A stretch of DNA of 64,000 nt from JAVBMV01 sp031552145 (GCA_031552145.1 JAVBMV010000006.1:144338-208337), one strand, 5' to 3'. Positions 21,910 to 33,801 are shown, counted from the stretch's first letter. Numbers and translations: made by a program. The notes: generated by a model not told the origin, from the letters alone.

Positions 21910-22482
21910 ATGAAAATCACCGACAAGAGCCTCGTCTCCATCGACTACACCCTCCACCTGGGCGACGGCGCCGCCATCGACTCGAGCGATGGAGAGCCGC
22001 TCACCTATTTGCACGGCTCCGGCCAGATCGTCCCGGGGCTGGAGAAGGCCCTGGCGGGGCGGGCAGCTGGCGAATCGCTCGAGCTCGTCGTCCCCCCCGA
22101 AGAGGGGTACGGCGCGCGCGATCCCGAGCTGGTCCATGAGGCGACCACCGCCCAGTTCGACGTCTCTCCCGTCCCAGTAGGGCTGGAGTTCATCGCCTCC
22201 TACGAAGAGGGGTTCGAGACGATGGGTCGCGTCACCTCGGTCGAGGGCGATAAGGTGACGGTCGACTTCAACCATCCGCTCGCGGGCAAGTCGCTCCATT
22301 TCAAGGTGGAGATCCGCGAGGTGCGCGAGGCGACCGCGGAAGAGCTCGAGGAGGCCAACTCCTCCTGCTGCGGCGGGCACGGCGGCGGCCACGGCCATGA
22401 CCATGGGCACGGGCACCATGGCTGCGGCGGCGGGGAGGGCGGTGGCGGCTGCGGTCCCTGCGGTGGCTGTGGCGGTCACTGA
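21910..22482 (+). CDS. slyD: SlyD-like FKBP peptidyl-prolyl isomerase with metal-binding tail
   Basis: Cytoplasmic prolyl isomerase and chaperone, 190 residues. The FKBP core has VSIDYTLHLGDG, TYLHGSGQIVPGLEKAL and PPEEGYGARDPELV. An insert-in-flap segment and VTVDFNHPLAGKSLHF follow. The last 35 or so residues are His/Cys/Gly-rich (SCCGGHGGGHGHDHGHGHHG and onward), like the nickel-binding tail of E. coli SlyD. AAGGG before the ATG at 21910 overlaps the upstream stop region; an earlier in-frame ATG (21844) lies inside the amidase gene. Confidence 0.92.
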   Translation: MKITDKSLVSIDYTLHLGDGAAIDSSDGEPLTYLHGSGQIVPGLEKALAGRAAGESLELVVPPEEGYGARDPELVHEATTAQFDVSPVPVGLEFIASYEEGFETMGRVTSVEGDKVTVDFNHPLAGKSLHFKVEIREVREATAEELEEANSSCCGGHGGGHGHDHGHGHHGCGGGEGGGGCGPCGGCGGH

Positions 22483-22506
22483 GAAGGCTTCGCCGGGGCG
22501 CCTCCC

Positions 22507-23055
22507 TTAGGGCGCCTCTGGCGAGATCCTGAGCACCAGTAGTTCGAGCTTCCCCTTAGGGCGCTCGACGAGCACCTCGTCCCCTTCGCGCTTGCCGAGC
22601 AGCGCCCTCCCCATGGGCGACTCGACACTGATGAGCCGCTCGCGGATATCGAACTCGTCGGGGCCGACGAGGCGCCAGGTGGAGAGTTCGCCCTCGGGAT
22701 CTTCCAGCGTCACCCACGCCCCGAAGCGGACCCTATCCGTCCTCGCGGTCGCCTCGACGACCGTGAGCTGCTTCAGCCGCTTCGAAAGAAAGCGTAGGCG
22801 CCTGTCGATCTCGCGCAGTCGCTTCTTGCCATAGATGTACTCGGCGTTCTCCGAACGATCCCCCTGCGCGGCGGCGGCCGAGACCTCGGCCGTGACGCGC
22901 GGCCGCTCCTCGCGCCAGAGCCGCTCGAGCTCGTCGCGCAGCCGCTTGAATCCTTCCGGCGTGATGTAGCGCGGGCCGGGGCCAATCGCCTCGTCGGGCG
23001 CCTCGTCCAGCGCCTCGCCCTGCTCTCCGTCGTCCTTGGTGAAGGCCTTGGACAT
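22507..23055 (-). CDS. greB: Transcription elongation factor GreB-like
   Basis: Stimulates cleavage of backtracked RNA by RNA polymerase. 182 residues. After an acidic 25-residue leader comes the GreA/GreB layout: YITPEGFKRLRDELERLW, coiled coil with the acidic tip GDRSENAEYIYGKKRL (DRSE carries the catalytic acidic pair), and the FKBP-like C-terminal domain with SVESPMGRALLGKREGDEV. YIYGKKRLREIDRR fits GreB better than GreA. The long open frame upstream lies over the methyltransferase gene. It starts two bases downstream of that gene's stop. Confidence 0.92.
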   Translation of the reverse strand: MSKAFTKDDGEQGEALDEAPDEAIGPGPRYITPEGFKRLRDELERLWREERPRVTAEVSAAAAQGDRSENAEYIYGKKRLREIDRRLRFLSKRLKQLTVVEATARTDRVRFGAWVTLEDPEGELSTWRLVGPDEFDIRERLISVESPMGRALLGKREGDEVLVERPKGKLELLVLRISPEAP

Positions 23056-23057
23056 GG

Positions 23058-24260
23058 CTAGGCAAGCCTCGCCAGCACATAGAACTTGAGATAGCGCCCC
23101 TCGGGGAACTGCAGCAGCACCGGATGATCGGGCGGCTGGAAGCGCTCGTGTAGCACCTGAAAGATCAGACCATCCTTCGCCGCCGCCTCTTTTACCGTCG
23201 AGAGGAACGCATCGGGGCTCACACGCGCCGTGCAGCTCGCCGTGCAGAGGATGCCGCCCGGAGCGAGGAGCTTCATCGCCGCGCGGTTGAGGCTGGCGTA
23301 GCCATCGAGCGCCGCCTCGACGGCGCGCTGGCTCTTCGCGTAGGCGGGTGGGTCGAGGATGATCAGATCGAACTGCTTCTCGCGCGCCGCGAAAGAATGG
23401 AGCACCTCGTGGACATCGGCCGCGAGGAAGTCGTGCCGCTCCGCCGCCAGCCCATTCTCCTTGAAATTGCGCCGGCAGAGCGCGATGGCGTCGGCGTCGA
23501 GGTCGACGCTCATTACCCGCTCGGCCCCGCCCAACGCCGCGTTGACCGAGAAGCCGCCCGTGTAAGAGAAGCAGTTGAGGACGCTGCGCCCTCGCGACAG
23601 TTCGCGCACCAGCCGGCGGTTCTCGCGCTGATCGAGGAAGAGCCCGGTCTTCTGGCCGCGCAGACAATCGACGAGGAGACGAACGCCGTGCTCTTCTATG
23701 GTCAACAGCTCCTCGACCGGCGCCCCCCAGAGCACCTTGCCCGGTGCCCTCCGCGCGGTATCGGCATCGCCCTCTCGCACCTCGTCCCTACCTAGTACCG
23801 AGGTGAGCGAAGGCAAGTTGGCCTTGAGCGCCTCCACCAGGGCGGCCCGATGAGGGGCAAGCCCCTCCGAGTAGAGCTTGAGCACCGCGACGCCGCCGTA
23901 GAGATCGACGATCACTCCAGGGAGCCCATCGCCCTCGCCGTGGAGCAGCCTGTAGGCATTGGTCTTTGCCTCCTCGTTTTGCAGGAAGCGCTCGCGCAGC
24001 GCCACCGCGGCGGCGACCCGCCTCCGAAAGAAGGCGCCGTCGATCGTCTCGCCGACCTCGCGCGTGAGGATACGGACCGCGATGGCCGAGGAGGGATCGT
24101 AATAGCCGCGCGCGACGAAGCGACCGCGGTCGACGACATCCACGATGGCGCCCGCCGGCAATTTGGGGATGGGCGCGAGCGCATCGCGGAAGACCCAGGG
24201 GTGGCCCGAGCGCAGGTGGCGAGAGAGATCTTTGACGAGGTTGAGCCTGAGTGTTGCCAT
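23058..24260 (-). CDS. Class I SAM-dependent rRNA methyltransferase, RlmI/PUA type (paralogue 1)
   Basis: 400 residues. An N-terminal PUA-like domain (GHPWVFRDAL, GRFVARGYYDP) is followed by an RlmI middle domain (VDCLRGQKTGLFLDQRENRR) and a Rossmann methyltransferase (CFSYTGGFSVNAALGGA, LDPPAYAKSQ, CTASCTA). E. coli RlmI makes m5C in 23S rRNA; the target base here is inferred. GTG at 24272 is an alternative start. A diverged paralogue lies at 36144-37319. Confidence 0.88.
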   Translation of the reverse strand: MATLRLNLVKDLSRHLRSGHPWVFRDALAPIPKLPAGAIVDVVDRGRFVARGYYDPSSAIAVRILTREVGETIDGAFFRRRVAAAVALRERFLQNEEAKTNAYRLLHGEGDGLPGVIVDLYGGVAVLKLYSEGLAPHRAALVEALKANLPSLTSVLGRDEVREGDADTARRAPGKVLWGAPVEELLTIEEHGVRLLVDCLRGQKTGLFLDQRENRRLVRELSRGRSVLNCFSYTGGFSVNAALGGAERVMSVDLDADAIALCRRNFKENGLAAERHDFLAADVHEVLHSFAAREKQFDLIILDPPAYAKSQRAVEAALDGYASLNRAAMKLLAPGGILCTASCTARVSPDAFLSTVKEAAAKDGLIFQVLHERFQPPDHPVLLQFPEGRYLKFYVLARLA

Positions 24261-24305
24261 CGCGTGAGTCACCGTAGCGAGAAGAGGAGGAGGAGGCCGT
24301 GGACG

Positions 24306-25106
24306 CTAATGAGCGCCCCGCGCGCCAGTGAAGCTCCTGGAGAGCTGCTCGCGGAGCACCGCCGGCCTGTTGGTCACGAGCGCGTCGACACCCGCCAAAT
24401 AGCATCTCTCTGCGTCAGCCGCCTCGTCGACGGTCCAGACGATGGAAGAGAGTCCCTGGGCGCGCCAGCGGGCGCCCTCCTCCCAACCACAGAGATGATG
24501 CTCGACCGCGACGGCTTCGCACCGGAAGAGACGCGCGAACGACTCCATGGAGTAGAGGCGCCGCGAGGAGCCGACGAGCACGGCGAGCGGCAAGAGCGGC
24601 GAGAGGAGCCGAATCCACGCGAGCAGCCGCACCGAGAAGGAGGAGACGATAATCGGGTTGCCCCAGTCGTTCCTGCGCAGCTCGGCGACGAAGGCGCGCG
24701 CCAACCCAAGCTCGTCCCGCCCCTCGCTCTTGAGCTCGATATTGAGCACCATCGAGGGGGGCAAGAGTCCCCGCACCTCGCGCAGCGCGGGCATCCGTTC
24801 GCCGGCGAAGTCGCCGCCAAAGCGGCGCCCCACGTCGAGGGAGCGCAACACGGCAAAACCGGTGCGGGCCACCTCCAGGTGCTCCCCGGCGAGCCGATCC
24901 ATCCAGGCATCATGGCAGAGCAGAAACTCTCCGGTCGCGCACCTTCGGACGTCGATCTCGACCCCATCCGCCTCCTGCCGAACCGCCTCGCGGAGCGCCG
25001 CGAGGGTGTTCTCTGGCGCATCGTACGAGGCGCCGCGGTGAGCGATCACCAGGGGCTGTTCCCCTTTTCGCGAGAGCGCCCTGCGACCAGTTTTCGAGAA
25101 GATCAT
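24306..25106 (-). CDS. ugpQ: Glycerophosphodiester phosphodiesterase
   Basis: Hydrolyses glycerophosphodiesters to glycerol-3-phosphate and an alcohol. 266 residues with the GDPD TIM-barrel signatures: VIAHRGASYDAPENT (catalytic His, Arg and metal-binding Glu), DGVEIDVRRC, LLCHDAWMDR (second catalytic His), LNIELKSE and the terminal VDALVTNRP. No signal peptide, so cytoplasmic as in UgpQ. A TTG two codons upstream is an alternative start; the ATG at 25106 is chosen. Divergent from the TatA-like gene. Confidence 0.92.
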   Translation of the reverse strand: MIFSKTGRRALSRKGEQPLVIAHRGASYDAPENTLAALREAVRQEADGVEIDVRRCATGEFLLCHDAWMDRLAGEHLEVARTGFAVLRSLDVGRRFGGDFAGERMPALREVRGLLPPSMVLNIELKSEGRDELGLARAFVAELRRNDWGNPIIVSSFSVRLLAWIRLLSPLLPLAVLVGSSRRLYSMESFARLFRCEAVAVEHHLCGWEEGARWRAQGLSSIVWTVDEAADAERCYLAGVDALVTNRPAVLREQLSRSFTGARGAH

Positions 25107-25165
25107 GGCCAATGATGCTACTTTGCACCCGCGGCTGCCCGCAACGCACCGCTACAGAGGTAACC

Positions 25166-25369
25166 TTGCCTAGCTTCGATCTCACTGGAGGAGAACTCGC
25201 GCTCCTCGCCATCATTTTGATGCTCATCCTGCTCCCGAGCCAGCTCCCGGCCCTGGCCCGGTTGCTGTCCCGCGGGAAGGGACGCCCGGGCGGCGCAAAC
25301 GAGCGGAACGGCCAGGATGGCAAGAACCGTCCTGCAGGCGCGCGCGGCGAAGAGGCGAGCGCTCCATAG
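25166..25369 (+). CDS. TatA/MttA-like small membrane protein
   Basis: 67 residues from a TTG preceded by AGAGG. The layout is that of a TatA-type protein: a short N-terminus with Glu, one hydrophobic helix (ELALLAIILMLILLPSQL), a Pro-bearing hinge LPSQLPALARLLSRGKG and a charged, low-complexity tail. Canonical TatA usually reads FGP or similar at the hinge and has a longer amphipathic helix, so this is a divergent or shortened member. No tatB or tatC is adjacent. It could instead be an unrelated single-span protein. Confidence 0.5.
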   Translation: MPSFDLTGGELALLAIILMLILLPSQLPALARLLSRGKGRPGGANERNGQDGKNRPAGARGEEASAP

Positions 25370-25414
25370 TCGCCTCACGGAGCTCGGGATGATAGCTTCA
25401 CGCAGAGCTACGCG

Positions 25415-26812
25415 ATGATTATCCAGTGCACGGCGTGCCGAGCGCGCTTCAAGATTGCCGACGAGCGGGTGCCCGACAAGGGCGCCAAAGTCCGCTGCAG
25501 CCGCTGCTCGACCATCTTCTTTGTCAGAAAGAATGATGGGATCGCGACGGCGATGTGGCCCGCGGCCAACCTGCTTCAGGTAGCGCAACCACTCCATACC
25601 GAGTCGCAGTCATGGCAGCTACCCGCCACGGGAGTTCCCTCGCTGCCGGGCGCAGGCGTACCGCGCTTCTCCACGCGAACCGGCGCTGGCGGATTCGAGC
25701 CGCCGGGCTGGAGCGCCCCCGTCACCGATCCCCACGGCGTCCACCCGTACCATTCTCAGGAGCAACAGGCGCCCGCCTCGGGATGGCCAACCCAGCAGGG
25801 TTTCCAAGAGAGCTCTCCGCATCCCGGCGCGCCTCCGGGGCGAACGAAGACCGGCTTCGAGCTGGGCGCCGAAGCCGTCGCGCAGGCCTCGGCTCCCTGG
25901 AACACCCAGACCGATCCCTTCTCGCTGATCGTCACCTCGCCGAACAACCCGGCCGCCTCTTCTCCGCGAAATACCCCACCGCAGCGCGCGCGCGCTGGCC
26001 AGACCCAAGCGGTCGATCCGGTCGGCACCTTGCCCGCGCAGCGTACCGAGACGCCTGCCGAATCGGCCCAGTCGCTCTCCGACGCGCTCGCCTCGCTCTC
26101 GAACGACCTCCAGGAGGGCCAGGCGGCCAACCCACTCGATCATACGGGCTTCGTCATCACGCGCCAGACCACCGCGGTCGGTTCCGCGGGCGCGGCGCAG
26201 CGGCAGCAGACTATCAACCCTTCTCGCCAGACGGTCGCGCGCCGCGGCAGCATCAGCTCGGCACCCGCTGTCTCGGCGGCTGCGGTGGCGAGCGCCAAGC
26301 AGCGCAGGCGCGCGCATGAGGCGCTCCACTCCACGCATCGCAGGCCCTTCGCCTACGCGCTGCGCTGCCTCACCTTCGCCGGGGTAGGCCTTCTTCTCAC
26401 ATACCTCTCACTCGACAAGATGACGGTCAACGCGCCTAGGCCCGCGCTCCACGCCAGGGTGCAGAGCACTCGCCTCTACGAGACGGGCACCGGGAGGGCC
26501 GTGCTCTTCGTACAGGGCGAGGTGGAGAACAACACCGGTCGGGCCGCGCGGATCGACCTCGAGGTACAGCTCAAGCGCGGCGCGCAGGTCTCGCGCTCGG
26601 CGCGCAGCGTCGCCGGAACGCTCCCAACCGCCAAAGAGGTCTTCGGCATCTCGAGCCCGACGGCGATCGACGAGCTGCTCGCGCGGCAGCGAAGCCGCGC
26701 GGCACCCATCCCCTCCGGGAGTGTCAGCCCCTTTGGCGCCATCTTCTACGAGTTTCCCGAGGAGCTCTCGGTCGCCAACCTCGCGGCCGTCCCAACGCTC
26801 GCCGCCGACTGA
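25415..26812 (+). CDS. MJ0042-type zinc-ribbon membrane protein with DUF3426-like C-terminus
   Basis: 465 residues. The N-terminal zinc ribbon is MIIQCTACRARFKIADERVP followed by CSRC, with Cys at 5, 8, 28 and 31. A long Pro/Gln/Ser-rich disordered linker comes next, then one membrane segment (about 312-333, YALRCLTFAGVGLLLTYLSL), then an extracytoplasmic domain with VQSTRLYETGTGRAVLFVQG and GEVENNTGR, resembling the FxxAM/DUF3426 beta-sandwich. This architecture is common in myxobacteria; the cellular role is unknown. Confidence 0.8.
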   Translation: MIIQCTACRARFKIADERVPDKGAKVRCSRCSTIFFVRKNDGIATAMWPAANLLQVAQPLHTESQSWQLPATGVPSLPGAGVPRFSTRTGAGGFEPPGWSAPVTDPHGVHPYHSQEQQAPASGWPTQQGFQESSPHPGAPPGRTKTGFELGAEAVAQASAPWNTQTDPFSLIVTSPNNPAASSPRNTPPQRARAGQTQAVDPVGTLPAQRTETPAESAQSLSDALASLSNDLQEGQAANPLDHTGFVITRQTTAVGSAGAAQRQQTINPSRQTVARRGSISSAPAVSAAAVASAKQRRRAHEALHSTHRRPFAYALRCLTFAGVGLLLTYLSLDKMTVNAPRPALHARVQSTRLYETGTGRAVLFVQGEVENNTGRAARIDLEVQLKRGAQVSRSARSVAGTLPTAKEVFGISSPTAIDELLARQRSRAAPIPSGSVSPFGAIFYEFPEELSVANLAAVPTLAAD

Positions 26813-26816
26813 GCGC

Positions 26817-27413
26817 TCAGCCCCCTGGCGCCGCGAGCCGCCAAGCGCGCCACAGGGTAAAGAGCGCGAAGAGGATGAAGAGCGCTCCGGCGAGCCGGGC
26901 CAACATCTTGCGCGGCAGCAGGCGCGCCAGCTGTCTCCCCGCCACGATTCCCAGCAGCGCGACGGCCCAGAGCGCCAAGGTCGCCCCGGCGAAGACCGCC
27001 AGGAGCGATTCGCTGCTCGCCGAGAGCTGCGCCGTCATCAGCTGTGTCTTGTCGCCCAGCTCCGCGAAGAAGATGAGGACGAAGGCCGTCACCACGGCGC
27101 CGTGCGCCCGGCGCGGCGCGCGCGTCTCTTCCTCCTCCCCCTCCTCGTGCGGCGCCAATAGGGTCTGGAGACCAAAAAAGAGGAAGAGGCCCGCTGAGAT
27201 CAGGGCGATCCAGAGCGGCGGCACATAGACGAAGAGTAGCCTCCCCAGCGAAACAGCGAGCAGCCCCAGGAGCGCGAAGGCAAGCGCCGCGCCCAACATC
27301 ACCCTGCGCCCCGGCAACCGCGAGGCCATCGTCATCACCGCGAGCTGTGTCTTGTCTCCGAACTCGGCGACGAAGATGAGGCCGAAGGTCGTAAGGAAGG
27401 TCGAGAAATCCAA
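26817..27413 (-). CDS. TMEM165/GDT1 (UPF0016) family cation exporter
   Basis: 198 residues with two inverted halves. Each has the family motif: EFGDKTQLAVMTMASR near the N-terminus and ELGDKTQLMTAQLSA in the second half. About six hydrophobic segments surround a charged, Glu-rich central loop (APHEEGEEEETRAPRR). Bacterial members export Mn2+, and eukaryotic Gdt1 moves Ca2+/Mn2+ in exchange for H+. Convergent with the zinc-ribbon gene by four bases and 17 bases from the parE stop. Confidence 0.9.
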   Translation of the reverse strand: MDFSTFLTTFGLIFVAEFGDKTQLAVMTMASRLPGRRVMLGAALAFALLGLLAVSLGRLLFVYVPPLWIALISAGLFLFFGLQTLLAPHEEGEEEETRAPRRAHGAVVTAFVLIFFAELGDKTQLMTAQLSASSESLLAVFAGATLALWAVALLGIVAGRQLARLLPRKMLARLAGALFILFALFTLWRAWRLAAPGG

Positions 27414-27430
27414 GGTCGCTCCGCGAAGGG

Positions 27431-29359
27431 CTACAGATCGAGATCGCGCGCTTCGCCGGCGCGTTCCATGATGAACTTGAAGCGCGCCGAGACATCGCGC
27501 CCCAAGAGGTCGTTGATGACGCGATCGGTCTCCAGCTCATTCTCGATGGCCACCCGGAGGCTGAGGCGTCGCTTCGGATCGAGGGTGGTCGCCTTCAGCT
27601 CCTCCGCGCTCATCTCACCCAATCCCTTGAAGCGGGTGATGACGGGCTTCGCGTTGCCTTTTACCTTTCCCTTCACGACGGTATCTCGCTCCGCTTCGTC
27701 GAGCGCCCAGAAGGTCTCCTTACCGATGTTGATCTTGAAGAGCGGCGGCTGGCAGATGTGAACCACGCCGCTGGCGATGAGCGGGCGCAGGTGGCGATAG
27801 AAGAAGGTGAGCAACAGAGTGGAGATATGGTGACCGTCGCTGTCGGCATCCATGAGCAGGAAGACTTTTCCGTAGCGCAGCCGGTGCTGATCGAACTCCT
27901 TGCCGATGCCACAGCCTAGGGCGCTGACGATGTCCTGTAGCTCCTTGTTGCCCGTCACCTTGTCGAGAGAGGCCTGCTCCGCGTTGAGCACCTTCCCCCG
28001 CAACGGAAGGATCGCCTGCGTCTTTCGATCGCGCCCCTGCTTCGCGTTGCCGCCCGCCGAGTCGCCCTCGACCAAGAAGAGCTCGCTCTCGTAGGGGTTG
28101 GTGGAGGAGCAGTCGGCCAGCTTGCCAGGGAGGTTGAGCCGGTGCGAGACGGCCGTCTTGCGCGTCACCGCCTGCGAGGCGGCGCGGGAGGCCTCACGGG
28201 CGCGCGCGGCGAGGATGATCCGGGCGATGACGGCCTCGGCGACGCTCTTGTTGTCGTTGAGCCACTTCTCTAGCGCCGGGCGCACGGCGCCGTCGACGGC
28301 GGGCCCGACATCGGCGTTGTTGAGCCGCCCCTTCGTCTGACCCTGGAACTGGGGGTCGGCGACGTAGGCCGAGAGGATGACGCAGAGCCCCTCGCGGATA
28401 TCCTCCGCGGTGAGCGAGACGCCCTTGGGCGTGAGGTCGTGCGTCTCGATGTAGTTGCGCACAGCCTTGACCACGCCCGCGCGCAATCCTGCTTCGTGCG
28501 TTCCGCCAGCGGGGGTGGGGATGCTGTTGACATAACTGCGCACATACTCGTCGGTCGCCTCGGTCCAGACGAGGGCGACCTCGAGCGTCAAGCCATTCTC
28601 GCGGGAGAGATAGAAGAGCGGCGCCCCCTCCGGCACCAGCGTCTTTCCCCGCTCGCCGATGATGCGGGTCAGGTATTCGGAGATCCCTCCTTCATGAACG
28701 AAGGAGTGCTCGGCGGGGGGCTGGACCGTCTCGTCGCGGAACTCGAGGGTCAGCCCTTTGTGCAGATAGCTCTTCGCCTCCAGGCGCTCGCGGATGACCG
28801 TGGGGTTGAAGGCCAGCTTCTCGCCAAATATCTCGGGGTCGGGCTCGAAGAGGATGGTGGTGCCGCTGCCGCGACAAGGGCCCAATTCGCGCAGCAGGCT
28901 GATCGCCTTTCCCTTGCTGAAGACTTGCTCGTACCGCTTCCCCCCGGTGCGAACGGTCGCCGTCAGCCGGCGCGAGAGCGCGTTGACCACCGAGCTTCCG
29001 ACGCCGTGGAGGCCGCCGGAGTGGGCATAATTTTTGTGCTCGAACTTTCCGCCTGCGTGGAGCGTGGTGAGGATCACCTCCAGAGCAGACTTTTTGTACT
29101 TGGGCATCTCCCCGATCGGGATGCCGCGGCCGTCGTCCTCCACCGAGATCTGACGCCCGCCCTTCTGCAGAACTACTTTGATATTGGACGCGTGACCGTT
29201 GATCGCCTCGTCGACGCAGTTGTCGACGATCTCCCACAGGAGATGATGGTATCCATCCGTATCGGTGCCGCCGATGTACATGGCGGGGCGCTTGCGCACC
29301 GGCTCCAGCCCCTCCAATACGGTGATGTCGCTTGCGTCGTAACTGCCTCTGCTCGCCAT
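27431..29359 (-). CDS. parE: DNA topoisomerase IV subunit B (type IIA ATPase subunit)
   Basis: 642 residues. The GHKL ATPase domain has LEGLEPVRKRPAMYIGGTD, EIVDNCVDEAINGH, DDGRGIP and GGLHGVGSSVVNAL. The TOPRIM domain has ELFLVEGDSAGGNAKQGRD and LMDADSDGHHI. Length and lack of the long GyrB insert favour ParE over GyrB, and the partner parC lies directly upstream. The pair decatenates replicated chromosomes. A dedicated gyrB was not seen in the window, so assignment rests on family length and context. Confidence 0.92.
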   Translation of the reverse strand: MASRGSYDASDITVLEGLEPVRKRPAMYIGGTDTDGYHHLLWEIVDNCVDEAINGHASNIKVVLQKGGRQISVEDDGRGIPIGEMPKYKKSALEVILTTLHAGGKFEHKNYAHSGGLHGVGSSVVNALSRRLTATVRTGGKRYEQVFSKGKAISLLRELGPCRGSGTTILFEPDPEIFGEKLAFNPTVIRERLEAKSYLHKGLTLEFRDETVQPPAEHSFVHEGGISEYLTRIIGERGKTLVPEGAPLFYLSRENGLTLEVALVWTEATDEYVRSYVNSIPTPAGGTHEAGLRAGVVKAVRNYIETHDLTPKGVSLTAEDIREGLCVILSAYVADPQFQGQTKGRLNNADVGPAVDGAVRPALEKWLNDNKSVAEAVIARIILAARAREASRAASQAVTRKTAVSHRLNLPGKLADCSSTNPYESELFLVEGDSAGGNAKQGRDRKTQAILPLRGKVLNAEQASLDKVTGNKELQDIVSALGCGIGKEFDQHRLRYGKVFLLMDADSDGHHISTLLLTFFYRHLRPLIASGVVHICQPPLFKINIGKETFWALDEAERDTVVKGKVKGNAKPVITRFKGLGEMSAEELKATTLDPKRRLSLRVAIENELETDRVINDLLGRDVSARFKFIMERAGEARDLDL

Positions 29360-29400
29360 ACTCTGCTCTCCGGTCCTCTCTGCCTGTGCCGCCCGCTCCT

Positions 29401-31857
<2,457 letters not shown>

Positions 31858-32085
31858 GAGTACCCTTCGCCAGCGAGCGCGCGCACCTCCCGTGCCGCGC
31901 AGGGTTACCTTCGCCCCGCTCCCAATCCTTTCGACGCGCACCGTGGCGACACGTCAGATCCGAATTTGGGGGCGCTGGAGTGTAGTCGCGGCCGCTCGAA
32001 ACGCAACGGGCCACTCGGCGCGCCGGCATGGAGGCGAGCCTGCGCCCTTGCGGCGGCAGGGCGTTTGGCCCCATTCTCGCTCGCC

Positions 32086-32619
32086 ATGAGAACTCTTCGG
32101 CCCCCGCCGCTGGCGGGCATTGCATTCTGTTCGCTCTGCGCGCTCTGCGCGGGCTGCAGCACCCCTGCCGCGCCGCCCGAGCATGGAGTTCCCTCCTCCT
32201 CTCTCGACACCTCGCATGGCCAGGCCGATGAGGGGCAGTGGCTCCCCGATAGAGGCCTGCTCGAGGTGCGCTCCGAGGCGGGGCGCCGAACCGCCCTCTC
32301 TGTCGAGCTCGCCTCGCGCCCGTCGGAGATCGAGCGCGGCCTGATGTATCGCCAGTCGATGCCCGAGGACCACGGGATGTACTTCATCTTCCCCGAGGAG
32401 GGCCCGCGGATCTTCTGGATGAAGAACACGCTCATCCCACTCGACATGCTCTTCATCGACTCGAACGGCCTCGTCGTCGGCATCGTCGAGGAGGCGGAGC
32501 CGCTCACCCTCACCTCGCGAACCGTGGAGGCGCCCGCGCGTTACGTCCTCGAGGTAAACGGCGGCTGGTGCAGGCGCCACGGCGTGAAGCGAGGAGATGG
32601 CGTGCACCTCACGCGCTAA
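32086..32619 (+). CDS. DUF192 lipoprotein
   Basis: 177 residues. The signal peptide ends in a Cys-rich lipobox region (LCALCAGCSTP). The DUF192 domain has VELASRPSEIERGLMYRQSM, MYFIFPEEGPRIFWMKNTLI, PLDMLFIDSNGLVVGIVE and VLEVNGGWCRRHGVKRGD. Bacterial DUF192 proteins are exported; their function is not settled. An upstream in-frame start (31966) gives a non-signal-like Arg-rich extension, so 32086 is chosen. The divergent gap to parC (31858-32085) shows no clear promoter to me. Confidence 0.85.
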   Translation: MRTLRPPPLAGIAFCSLCALCAGCSTPAAPPEHGVPSSSLDTSHGQADEGQWLPDRGLLEVRSEAGRRTALSVELASRPSEIERGLMYRQSMPEDHGMYFIFPEEGPRIFWMKNTLIPLDMLFIDSNGLVVGIVEEAEPLTLTSRTVEAPARYVLEVNGGWCRRHGVKRGDGVHLTR

Positions 32620-32685
32620 ACTTTGGTATCGTCAGCGGCCTGTAGCAGGAGTCACTCAACCCTAGATGACAAGAAGGCACCTCTC

Positions 32686-33801
32686 ATGTCTGACAAGCGC
32701 ATCAATATCCGCCGAGTCCGCAGCGAGATCATGCGGGCCAAGCCGACCGACAACTCCAAGCTGGGCTTCGGCCGCTACTTCTCGGATCACCTCTTCGCCA
32801 CCGAGTTCGATCGCACCAACGGATGGCACCTGACGCGCATCGAGCCGATGCGCCAGCTCCAGCTCGATCCCGCCGCCCTCTGCCTCCACTATGGCCAGGA
32901 GGTCTTCGAGGGGCTCAAGGCCTACCGCGGCAAGGATGACGGCATCTACCTCTTCCGCTGGCAGAAGAACGCGGAGCGCCTGCGCAACTCCTGCGCGCGC
33001 CTGATGATGGAGACCGTGGACGAGGAGTTCTTCGGCCGCGCGCTCAAGTCGCTGGTGCTGATCGACAAGGATTGGATCCCGCGCGATCCCGACTGCTCGC
33101 TCTACCTGCGCCCCACCCTCATCGCAACCGATCCCTACCTGGGCGTCCGCCCCGGCGACGAGTATGCCTTCTACATCATCGCGGGCCCCGTCGGCGCCTA
33201 CTATGCAGCGGGCTTCAACCCTATCCGCATCTGGGTCTCCGAAGAGGACGTGCGGGCGGTGAAGGGCGGCCTGGGCGAGGCAAAGACCGCGGCCAACTAC
33301 GCCCACAGCCTCAGCGCGCAGCGCAAGGCGGCCTCCCTCGGCTACTCGCAGGTGCTCTGGCTCGACGCCATCGAGCATCGCTGGGTCGAGGAGGTGGGCA
33401 CCATGAACATCTTCTTCCGCTTCAAGGATTGCCTCGTCACGCCTCCGCTCGCCGGCACCATTCTCCCCGGCGTCACCCGCGACTCGATGATCCAGATCGC
33501 CAAGGCGTGGGGCATCAGGGTCGACCAGCGCCCCATCTCCATCGACGAGGTGATCGAGACGGCCCGCTCCGGCGAGCTGCTGGAGGCCTTCGGCACCGGC
33601 ACGGCGGCCGTCATCTCCCCCGTGGGCGTCCTCTCCCATAAGGGCAAAGAGGTCGTCATCGGCAAGAACCAGACCGGCGAGCTCTCGAAGCGCCTCTACG
33701 ACTTCCTCACGCGCCTGCAGCACGGCGAAGAGGAGGACACCTTCGGATGGGTCGAGCGCATCGACAAGCTCGACCTGGAAACACTCGCGCAGTCCAAGTA
33801 G
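32686..33801 (+). CDS. ilvE: Branched-chain amino acid aminotransferase
   Basis: PLP enzyme transferring amino groups between glutamate and Leu/Ile/Val. 371 residues of fold type IV and the longer BCAT class: LCLHYGQEVFEGLKAYRG, LYLRPTLIATDP, KGGLGEAKTAANYAHSLSAQ (PLP-binding Lys region), WVEEVGTMNIFF and FGTGTAAVISPVG. AAGAAGG eight bases before the ATG at 32686 sets the start; the upstream extension to 32623 lacks similarity. Confidence 0.95.
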   Translation: MSDKRINIRRVRSEIMRAKPTDNSKLGFGRYFSDHLFATEFDRTNGWHLTRIEPMRQLQLDPAALCLHYGQEVFEGLKAYRGKDDGIYLFRWQKNAERLRNSCARLMMETVDEEFFGRALKSLVLIDKDWIPRDPDCSLYLRPTLIATDPYLGVRPGDEYAFYIIAGPVGAYYAAGFNPIRIWVSEEDVRAVKGGLGEAKTAANYAHSLSAQRKAASLGYSQVLWLDAIEHRWVEEVGTMNIFFRFKDCLVTPPLAGTILPGVTRDSMIQIAKAWGIRVDQRPISIDEVIETARSGELLEAFGTGTAAVISPVGVLSHKGKEVVIGKNQTGELSKRLYDFLTRLQHGEEEDTFGWVERIDKLDLETLAQSK

